A DNA stretch of 64,000 nt from Apodospora peruviana. Lineage: Eukaryota; Ascomycota; Sordariomycetes; Sordariales; Lasiosphaeriaceae. Positions within the stretch are counted from its first letter, which is position 1. Every line of letters begins with the position of its first letter. The position numbers were made by a program, and so were the translations under genes. Shown piece after piece: positions 55,292 through 64,000 of this stretch. Location: assembly GCA_033439685.1 (NCBI GenBank), contig JAUEDM010000002.1, positions 2,666,001-2,730,000 of the forward strand, given 5' to 3'. The notes below the pieces were generated by a model. The model did not search any database and had not been told where the DNA came from. It saw only the letters and a program-made list of their open reading frames with translations.

Positions 55292-56146
55292 TTAATCCTC
55301 CTCCATCTTAAACCTCTGCCCACCATGATGTCCATGCCCTTGTCTTCCGCTCCCACCGCCTCTGGCTCCACCACCTCCACCCGTAGCCCTCGCAGCAGCA
55401 CCAGCCGCCCCCTCTGGAGCTCTCGGCCCCAACATCCAATCCTGCATAGCCAACCACTCGCTCCAGGTTGTCTCGGCTCCCTGAATCTCCTTCTCGCTGA
55501 CATTCTGTAGCGGCTTAAGGAATGGTACGACCTGCTCATCGCCCATGTCGTACGATTCCTTGACCTTCAGCCAGCTCGCGCTTTTGGCCGCGAACAAATA
55601 ATTCCGCCGCTCCTGCTCGTGCAGCGGTCCGATACCTTCGAGCCAATCGTCGCCAAAGAAGCCGTGCAGCACCGCGGGGAAATCGAATCCCGTCGCGATG
55701 AGTCGGCGGAGGTAGGGTAGCAGCGTAATGGTCACAAACGGGACTCCGCCGCCACCTCCTCCACCAGCCGGCCTGGCAGACGCAGTAGCAAAACCTCCTC
55801 TTCCTGTTGTCATCACCGGAACGCCACCGCCACCGCTGCCCGGGGGCGAACCGGCGGCTCGTGAGGACAGAACCGGGTTTGCTGGTTTCTGAAAGGGTAG
55901 CTGGATGTTGATGTAGGCCGCTAGTGCCTGTACGGGCCCGTTGTACTGGGCATGATCCAAGAAGTACCGCACGCACGACTGGAAGGCGGGATGCCAATCG
56001 AAAATATCGAACTGGGCGTCCAAAAACGGCTGTGTGTCGCGGGGAGCAAGGTTAACTTTGGCCCTTTTGTGTTCGACGCCGGGAGGGGAGCGCAAGTTTA
56101 CCTGCTCCTGTTGGAAAGACGGTCCACTCGATCTTCCATACGCCAT
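55292..56146 (-). CDS. Conserved fungal protein with Gly-rich linkers, unknown function
   Basis: This single exon encodes 284 aa from the first conserved-looking ATG (MAYGRSSGPSFQQEQ). The frame is open further upstream to 56401, but that part has no ATG at its left end and reads as leader. The globular part is residues ~40-90 (FDIFDWHPAFQSCVRYFLDH, then GPVQALAAYINIQLPFQ) and ~130-230 (VPFVTITLLPYLRRLIATGFD, PAVLHGFFGDDWLEGIG, ERRNYLFAAKSASWLKVKE). The two parts are separated by a long Gly/Ser/Pro loop. The tail is Gly/Arg/His-rich (GGARGGGSGRQGHGHHGG), compatible with RNA binding. I recall similar unnamed ascomycete proteins with the FDxFxWxPxFQSC motif, but no function is established to my knowledge. 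Confidence 0.8.
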   Translation of the reverse strand: MAYGRSSGPSFQQEQVNLRSPPGVEHKRAKVNLAPRDTQPFLDAQFDIFDWHPAFQSCVRYFLDHAQYNGPVQALAAYINIQLPFQKPANPVLSSRAAGSPPGSGGGGVPVMTTGRGGFATASARPAGGGGGGGVPFVTITLLPYLRRLIATGFDFPAVLHGFFGDDWLEGIGPLHEQERRNYLFAAKSASWLKVKESYDMGDEQVVPFLKPLQNVSEKEIQGAETTWSEWLAMQDWMLGPRAPEGAAGAAARATGGGGGARGGGSGRQGHGHHGGQRFKMEED

Positions 56147-59100
56147 GGTTGCTGTGGTTGGTAGGGTATTTTGTGATGGAAGAAGGGACGAGAAGATTTT
56201 TCGAGGTGTCCTACGAAAATGAGACCTGGTAGGCACGGTAGGCGAGGTAGGCACGGGTTGGACAACAGTGAACGCGAGTAGGTATATAGATAGACAACCT
56301 TTCAGACTGAGGTCGTCTAGACAGTAGCTATATCTTGCCTGCCCAAGCGTGTTCCTTTCCTCGTTGTTGCCGGGTCTTGCCGCTCGATTGTAGCTGGTCA
56401 CTCCGTGTGGGGTTCCTGCAGGGGCGTTGCTCTCTAGGAACCAAACTTAGGTTGTATCTTCTCGCGTCGAGTTGCAGGATTTCTATGTATGGCCACGGCT
56501 GGAACGCGGATCAGGCATGCAGTGGGTCTTTGCCTGGAATAGATCACGCATGAAAGATTGGCGTCGGGGTATGGAGATCATGAAGAGAGGAGATGGGACG
56601 GGAAAATAAGGTTTGGGACGTGTGCCGAGGAGGCTTTATATAGATTCCTCCCGGTCGACTAAGGTAAGGTACTGTGTAGATGGACCTTGGGACGACTACG
56701 TCCCGGCCTTGCCCTCCTCCACTTCCCCCTGCGGCGGCTCGGGGCATGGAGGTGCCAAGGACGCATGATGTGCAGGTACCTCCTGGTTGGGAAAAGTAGA
56801 GAGATACGGACCCGGCACCAAGTCAACAACAGGGCGATTGTTGCTCTGCTGCAAGCTGAACCGCCTGCTGCTCGGGAGAGGAAAGACCCACGGATATTTT
56901 GTGGGTTTAGGTATTTGCTGCGGGGGGTGGATGTCGATCGCCGCATCCTTGGGCGCCAGCCCATGCCAAGCGTGAGCTTGCGATCTGTCGCTGTGATCGA
57001 GTGAGCAACTGGGCGCGAGACAGGCATGGGATGAAGTCGAGATGTGGCCCGGCCAGCAGGGTCTTGGGTAGGATACTAGAGATGGCACCCAGCTACCCGG
57101 TGCCGCGCCGTCCCGAAGAGCTTCATTCGCCGCGTCCAGCGCGGCAGAAAACGGTGGTGGGCAGACAGGGCGGGAAGTGCACCGAGGGCTGCTGAGATGT
57201 TGCGCTTGAGGTCAAGTGTGGAGCGGACCACACGCTTGGATTCGAGCTTGATTCGATTTCAAGATGGTGGAGGCTGCTGTGGCAGGGATGGCGGGAACTA
57301 CAGGGGTTGTCGACAAGGGATCTCGGTGGCTGCAGGTGGGCAAATCGCGAGATCCAGAGGGCCGGGGTCGTCAAGCCGGCAAGTTGGGGTCAGGAATTTC
57401 AAGATGGGGCTTTCGACAGCGGAACAAGTGAAATTGATGACGAGCACATGCTTGACGAAGGACATGGGAAGCTGGAGGGTGTGGTGAAGGTTGCTGAACC
57501 ACAGGGCCCAGGCCCCAGAGGCGGAGGGAGGTGGGCAGCTGTATTCCGTACATACATCTGTGGTGTTGAGAGAATGAGTGCGTTGCTCGCGTGCTGGACG
57601 TGTGGTTCCAGCCAGGCGATACCAGCGATGGCATCCTGGGATCTGGGCGCACTTCAGATTCAGCGCTCTTTGAACAGGGACGCGTCAGACCCGGCCTTGT
57701 TGGACATTAGTGGACGGCCAAGAAAGGGTCTCAGGGTCAAACACTGCCTCAGTTATCTGGTGTAGTTGAACATCAAAGCATTTTCCCATTGGGGAATAGA
57801 CACCAGGGAATATAGCACGATCGGAGTCTTGACGATCAGTGAATTTATTTTTGTCCAAAACTCCATCGATGGAACTCTCCCGAGTCCCCTCGCACTTGAC
57901 GTTCTCTTGTCATCCCAAGGCATTCTTTCCATGTTTGTGCCTACCGTGCCTACTTGTCCTGTGCACCAGAGCACCTTCTGCATGTGTAACTCTCCCCAGC
58001 AGGGCCCAAACACGCAGCGGCAGGCGAATCCCATGGACTGGGTGACTGGGTCCGTAAATTGACAATCCATTACGCCATTCGTTCGAATCACTTTGGAAAG
58101 AAAGAGTTAGACCGAGCCGCCTCCAGCCTTGACTCTTGAGTGGTCTGTCTCTCACGAATCAACGTTTCTACGTCACTTCCATCGGAGCTGGCAGCTGCAG
58201 GTTTACCGAGTACACCTAATATTCCCCGTCCACTTCAGCTGGCAGGAGCATTGAGGTTGTGGTCTGTTGGGCATAGACCGTGATCTAGACCGCAGACCGC
58301 AGACCGCGTAGTGTGGCGGAATCGGTATTGATTACCTAATTCTGTCGGAATCCCAGGATTGGTTGGAATCCGACCACACGGAGATGTTCGGTCATGAAAT
58401 GATCAATTATACAAATAGTTCGTGCCGTCCTCAACTCCGCACGCCCGGGCACACCCCTCTGTGGACCACAAGCATGTGGTAGCAAACAAGAAAATATCGG
58501 AGATGGACTTGTGCTGCAAATCGCGTCGGTCAGGCGGGATGATCGGCAAAGGGTGGAGGTATCGGCTTCGGTACCATTCTTGGTCGAGTATTCACGACCA
58601 TCGTGCGCCCGATCCGTGATCCGTAGCCGCGCTCATCGAAGACGCGGGAGTGGAACAGGGCGGTGCGGCGCCTTTCAAGGGTGTTCCTAGGCCGCACTGG
58701 GCAGCAGAGTGACGGGGACAATGACAATCTGGCACCTCCAGGTACAAGTCCGTGGTGCGACGTCGTCCGACAGTCTGTCAAAGCTTCCCGCCGCGCTTCA
58801 CTGTAAGATTTTCTGCTTGCATTCTGCTCGGCCTCTTCTCCTTGTTCTTCTGGAACAGAGTGTGCATTCTTGCAACAGCACCTCCATGAGGTGCAGCAGC
58901 TACGACAGCAGCGAAGCAATTGTCGCTGAATGCAGAAGTGCATGCTGTTGTAGCGAGCTTCATGGACCCCTAGTCCAAACTCGGGCGGCGGCGATCTGCG
59001 TCGCTCGGCTCAACATCAACCATCGACGGGATAGTGGGGCCGGCTCAACCGCTCGGGTGAACTGCGAGGAGAAGCGAATGCAACTCTTCGGAGGTTCAGC

Positions 59101-62100
59101 TAGGCAGGCCTGACAAGGACGGGGTGAACTTCTTTTTTCCCTCATCGACCGGATCCTGAGAACTCTTTTGCAGACCCGTGAGGTGCTGATGTGGACCGGG
59201 TAAGGAGGCGTCTCGAAGGAGCCAAGCAGGAAGCACGACCGTGCATCCCCGGAAGTCCCTTATCAGAGATGGGTAACGGATCAAAGCCTGCTGGGTTCTT
59301 GTGGTGATATTGTAGGGCATTTGCATCGTCCCGAGTGAGTGGATTAGTGTAACGCTAAAGGTCCAGGGTACATGGCCTGCCGTGCGCAGAGGAAGCCAGA
59401 TGTTGAGATGCGATGCGAGGCAATGCGCCCCGACACGGCGGGTAGTGTGTTCATTGGAAGACGGTCCCGGTAAGATGCTGCTTCCTCGATAATTACCTGA
59501 CCTAAGGGTCAAGGTAAGCGGTCACGGCAAGCCACCCCGAGACTTTTCGGGTACGCCTCACCTCGGATAGAGGGTGTGTACGGTATTCGTATAAGGTAGT
59601 CTTGTTTGCTGGTGGTGGTTGGATCCAATGGGAGACCGATAAGGTAGCTATGGGCATCTCAATGGGCATGGTAAAAAGCAAATGCGAGCAGCGGAATTCA
59701 TCCGGCGCACCCACGAACCCAGAACTGGCGGAATATCGTCCTGGAATCCTTTCTGCGCCTTGATCGCCGTCAATTATCCGCGTGGATGCCGAGGGGGTCA
59801 CTGAACCATGGTAGGAAGACCTCCCGCGATACAGATGGACCGACCTGCCTGATCTGAAGACGATCTCGCGCCACCTTGGCGAACAGTGCTCTGATCAGAA
59901 CCGAACTCTGATGTTGATGGGCTTAAAGCATTTGCTAATAAGGTACAAGGCTTTTGATTTTCAGCAAAGGGCAATCGTGGTTTCAGCTCTGAGGCTCTGC
60001 GACAAGGGAGCTGAAAGCTGCAGAACGGGGGTCGCATCGCCTGGATCGAGAGCCGGGTTGAGAGGCAACAGCATGGAAGTCGTGAGATCGAAAAAAATCA
60101 CCAAATATGCATGCATGACTTACCATTGTTCGGCCGACATCCATCACCATCTGCGCACGCATTGCTATCACGCTTGACTTCTCTTTCTGGTTGGAGTTTG
60201 GCAAAGGTCAACGCGCAAGACCATGATCAGCTGCACGATGTATCTGAGAGTAGGTTTGGGTGTAGGCCAACTGAAGGGGCCCATCCAGAATCCAGAAGGG
60301 ATGTGGGCCTGTCAGATCTTGTGTTGCGCATGACCTCAACCGGAAACAGCAACCTGAAAGCCTGAGGCCCGTGGAAGGCACCTACCTGGCAGTAGCATCC
60401 ATATTCGCTAATAGCTACTGCCCGGACGCTTCGGAAGGATCAACTCACATCTCCACTACCTGATGCCCCCTACTCCCCCGTTGTCAACTTGCCTAAAAGG
60501 CACTTACTTAGTCTCTAGATCCGCAAACTACAGCCATCGTCTCCCGTCCTTCTTACTTCCAATAATAATGAACAACCTTACCCACAAGTGCCCAATATAC
60601 CTACCTACGTGCCTACCTAAGGTACTCTACTTAATACTGATATCATTGGCATGATAATTCATGACTTTTATTTCGCCCGAGAACAGACCACACTGGGCAC
60701 TGCCGCGACGCAACGGTGCCGTACGACCTTCAAGTCACATCCGACTGTCTCTGCCGGCCCGAGCAACCAGGAGACCAGTTGAGGATCGAGAGACTCGGGC
60801 CCGAGTCCCGAAGCAGGCAATTGCTCACACGACAGACGCGTGCCTCATCCCCGTCACCCCTGTCCTAGCTTCCAGCCCGTGTCTTCACCTCGCCATAACT
60901 CCTCTATCGAGCTTATATCCTAAGGCTCAGACAAAGGTCATGCCCCAACTCCGCCTGTGCGTCAAGTATCGCTGTTGAGGTCTGCGTGAGAACTGTCCAG
61001 GCGGATATCATGTCGAACCACAGCATCAGCCCCCACCCAAACCGTATCAGCTCCTCTTGTCTTAGTCTGCCAACCTGTCTAACACCAGCGGTTGACATGT
61101 CTCACCTCATGGCTGTCATTACCAAGTCTACTCCTTTTCGTCTCTAGTCGCGATCGATGTCTTCATGTCGCCATACTACGATCATGTCGGTTCCGAACAA
61201 GCTGTATATCCGTCGGAAAGAAGACGGGCGTCAGAGGATCCGCTTTGCTGACCGCACGTCACAGCACGCAGGATGCCACGGGGAGTCTTCCGCGGCCATT
61301 GTATAGCCGAAGCTATTTTGGGTGCTCGTCTCTTCTAGGAGGATGTCTTGATGGGCATCTCGTTTGTATCGGAGCCGGCACCCTGATCATCCAGCCTCGT
61401 GATTCACACGTTTAGCCACTGATCCGTGTTTGTATGCTGCAGAATGCTGGTGACTCGAGTACCGCTAACCACTTGATTAGACTTGAGCCCTGAAGGGTGA
61501 CATTCCGAAGGAGGAGGCTGCACCTGTCGTTCGCCTTGTAATCGATATTTCTAGGATCAGGGGTCCTTTTCATTCCGGCCCATGGGCCCCAAGACGACTT
61601 GGCCCTGTTCCAGCGCCCGAGCCATCCGTTTGAGAGGCATGAGGCGCACGTCATGCATCGACAAGTGCACTCAAGCCCTTGGTTTTGCCTTCTCACCGGC
61701 GCCGGGGAACTGGAAGTGAAATGCAGGCCATCGCCTGCCGCTATCCGCTGCGGGAGGCGCAATAATGTTTAGAAGCGATCCAAAGAGCACAGCTCATACG
61801 TTACACCAAGTCCAAGATCGCCAACTAGCAACAGGTTTCCCCCGCAGCTGTGGTCCATGGAGCTTTCCTAGTTCTTTTTAGCGACCGTTGACCTCCCTGA
61901 GACAAGCGGGCCACCAGCCCGTCATGTTTCGGAGCGTCTGTGGCTTTCCATCTCATGTCAGGGACAGCCCAGGGGTTGCGAACGATCGTACATGTCTTCC
62001 AAGTACGGGATGGGCCAAGTGCCGCGACCTGGACACGATATCGATCTGTTCAGACCCTGCACTTCAACACGAGGCTGACCACAACCCCACGCCCATCGTG

Positions 62101-63176
62101 GGCTATCGAAGCACCAATAACGGCCTGCAGAGAGCGTCAAGGGTCCAAGGACGAACTTCGATCCCCTCTTGGCAGGCTTGTGTCACCACACCTGATCGGC
62201 CATTTTTCAGATTTCTCTGGTACGCGCGCTCTGTCAACGAAAACCTCCTAGTCCAATCGTTCCGACACGGCCCCGAGCATAGTTGTTGATGATGGTGATA
62301 GGTGACGTCTGCATAACGCTCCAGTCCATTTACCCCAGCTCGATCTTCGAGGAGATACACTCTAGATATCGATCATGATAGTTCCGATTACACTGTGAGA
62401 TCGAGTCGGCTTCTCGAGCCCTACTGTCAAGCTATTCTTGGACAACTTTGAGTTTCTGGACATCAGCTTCTGGCTCGTACCGTCGGACTTTTTGAAATAG
62501 TTACGTCCGTTGACCCCATGATCAATGAATATGCGGTTTCCCGGGAGGTGAATATTGTTATCAAGATCAGAATTCGATCGATCGGATGAACACCTCAACT
62601 GACGTGATTAGGTTGCGTTTTCCCTCGGGTCGTGTCCAAAATTGGATATCGATGGGATAGGAATAAGACCTCTTTTGGGTATCAGATTTATGCATGGGAT
62701 TTTCGGATATCCATCAGACCTATCCATCGTAAGGGTCCAACGTCATGGTCTCGGGACCACAGCCACTTCGATGATTTCCAGGCTCCCCCACGGCCCTCTA
62801 CTGGACCCCTATTTTTATTCACTGCCTGCCATCCACGTTTCCGCGCTAACTTGCCGATTGCTACATTTTCTTTATCACGCAACCAGGTTCAAAGCAAAGG
62901 CATCATGGGCACGAGCTTGTTTACTACTCGATGCTATGTGCGACTTGTAACATCCAGCCTTACCTTACTTTCGACGTCTTGGCTAGGCTCCGGAGTTAGG
63001 CTTGGATCTATGTAAAAACAAAATGACCGCAATAGTTTGAGAAGTCTCTAAACTAAGGGAAACGAGCCTTTACTAGGATAAAAAAGAACTAGACCTAGTC
63101 TTCACTTGTTCCACCTTTCAAGTCAACGTTATCTCGACTTCCAAATCCCGATCAGCACATACAATCTTCTCATTGC
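56147..63176. other. 7 kb gene-poor region
   Basis: I can support no gene here. Frames up to ~150 codons exist on both strands (for example 57307-57765 plus) but are compositionally random, mostly begin at non-ATG codons and overlap each other. GC content is moderate, so it is not an obviously RIP-degraded block. Short direct repeats occur (an AGACCGC triplet repeat near 58289-58309), and TACC/GGTA motif copies lie near 60383 and 60594-60622. It may hold non-coding transcripts, long regulatory DNA or highly diverged genes. Confidence 0.5.
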
Positions 63177-63962
63177 CTAATCATCCCAGCTTCCGAGCGT
63201 AAACTGCGAGTTACACATATTCGTCAGCTCCCAGTCCTCGGCACCCAAGATTCCCTTTGTACCTATATCCTCCTTGTTCCCGCACAGCCCAGCCACAAAC
63301 ATGGTCGCCATGAAGTGGTCATCCGTGGCATGCGCGTCTCGATACTTGGGGTGCTTCATCAGGCTGGTAGCCTTGCGCCGCAGCAGCGGACCCCCGACGC
63401 CGCAGGCGCTGCGGATCTCGCGTCCGTAGGGCAGTTCCTTTGGCGTGCCCTCGTAGCCGGCGCAAAAGGTGTCAATGACCTCCTGTCTGAAATCGAGCGC
63501 CCACGGCTCCGGGGGCGTCGGCTGCGCGAAATTGTCGCGGTAGCGCAGCATCGGGCCCCATACGTTGCGGAAGAGATTGTGGACGGAGCCGCCGGAGCCG
63601 ATGAATAGGGTCCTTTGGGTGCGCAAAGGTCGGAGAGCGGCGCCCGCGGCGACGTGCATGTACGGATCGAAGAGGGCGTTCATGCTGATGACGGTTGTGG
63701 GCGGGCAGCCGCGGGGGAACATGCGGACCAGCACGAGGTAGGTGTCGTGGATCCAGTCGAAGGTTGGGTCGAGTTGTGATGGGATGCCGGCGAGGGAGAG
63801 GTGGGACTGGATGGTGGGGATGAAGGACAGGTCTGGGACGAGTTTGTAGGGTTTGTATTTGGCTGGGTCGACGAAGGCGACGGGGGATTTGCCGGGGGAT
63901 GGGTTGGCGGCGATGAGGATTGTTCTCGGGGTGGATGTTGCCCAGTGTGCGCCCTTTTGAGG
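63177..63962 (-). CDS. LigB-family extradiol ring-cleavage dioxygenase (DODA-type), C-terminal part
   Basis: This is the final exon of a gene whose 5' part lies beyond the window. It begins after a clear acceptor (ccctaacag at 63963 and above on the minus strand) in phase 0 and contributes 262 codons including the stop. Class III dioxygenase features are IQSHLSLAGIPSQLDPTFD, WIHDTYLVLVRMFPRGCPP (the usual DHGxW site is altered but His is kept), and RTLFIGSGGSVHNL. Then comes HATDDHFMATMFVAGL, which holds the family's late conserved His. The ending LTNMCNSQFTLGSWDD is typical. The family uses non-heme iron or zinc to open catechol-type rings, for example DOPA or protocatechuate. The substrate is not predictable here. 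AHWATSTPRTILIAANPS at the exon start corresponds to the SAHWE region. Confidence 0.82.
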   Translation of the reverse strand, partial: PQKGAHWATSTPRTILIAANPSPGKSPVAFVDPAKYKPYKLVPDLSFIPTIQSHLSLAGIPSQLDPTFDWIHDTYLVLVRMFPRGCPPTTVISMNALFDPYMHVAAGAALRPLRTQRTLFIGSGGSVHNLFRNVWGPMLRYRDNFAQPTPPEPWALDFRQEVIDTFCAGYEGTPKELPYGREIRSACGVGGPLLRRKATSLMKHPKYRDAHATDDHFMATMFVAGLCGNKEDIGTKGILGAEDWELTNMCNSQFTLGSWDD

Positions 63963-64000
63963 CTGTTAGGGTGTGTTTGGGATAAAAAGGGGTAGGTAAG

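Noticed and set aside
56147..56401. N-terminal extension of the Gly-rich protein
   Set aside because: The open frame begins at a GTG and encodes unconserved sequence; MAYGRSSGPS at 56146 is the better start.
57307..57765. 152-codon plus-strand frame in the 7 kb gap
   Set aside because: No domain and random composition; insufficient evidence for a gene.

Overview
The window is nuclear DNA of a filamentous ascomycete, most likely a Sordariomycete. Spliceosomal introns are short (about 40-135 bp) with gt...ag ends and ctaac/ctgac-like branch sites. Intergenic regions are long. The gene set includes U1-C, SPB1, MED5, Cdt2, SCAP and JMJD7-like proteins with fungal architectures. I do not name a genus.

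Layout: 1-5 kb holds the 3' end of a U1-C gene (+) facing a large disordered protein (-). 5-13 kb holds a nine-exon secreted agmatinase-like ureohydrolase and a Ser/Thr-rich GPI-type surface protein. 14.7-19.4 kb holds a glycogen-binding-domain protein (-) and an HD-domain phosphohydrolase (+). 20-26 kb holds a Cdt2-like WD40 substrate receptor (-) diverging from the rRNA methyltransferase gene SPB1 (+). 26-32.4 kb holds a JMJD7-like JmjC hydroxylase (-) diverging from SCAP (+), the sterol sensor of the SREBP pathway. 33.5-42.8 kb holds a 71-residue Cys-rich protein, a divergent 14-3-3-like protein and a RanBP2-zinc-finger/Myb-like protein. 43.7-48.5 kb holds a DUF4202 protein, a short Tc1/mariner-like MITE, a cytochrome b5-FMN 2-hydroxyacid dehydrogenase ending in a peroxisomal SKL signal, and a single-pass membrane protein with a Gln-rich tail. 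50.3-56.1 kb holds the Mediator subunit MED5 and a Gly-rich unknown. A gene-poor 7 kb stretch follows, and the window ends inside a LigB-type ring-cleavage dioxygenase (-).

Most genes are unrelated housekeeping and regulatory genes: splicing, ribosome biogenesis, transcription, replication licensing and sterol homeostasis. There is no secondary-metabolite cluster, CRISPR array, rRNA or recognisable tRNA.

The observations most worth checking are the PTS1 signal on the flavocytochrome b2-like enzyme, the MITE in its promoter, two single-base frame breaks in otherwise conserved genes (SPB1 and the RanBP2/Myb gene), a GC-AG intron in MED5, a sterol-regulatory-element-like site upstream of SCAP, and a palindromic CCTAGGTACC-type motif scattered through the intergenic DNA. 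Exon structures were worked out by hand. For every complete multi-exon gene except SPB1 the coding exon lengths sum to a multiple of three.
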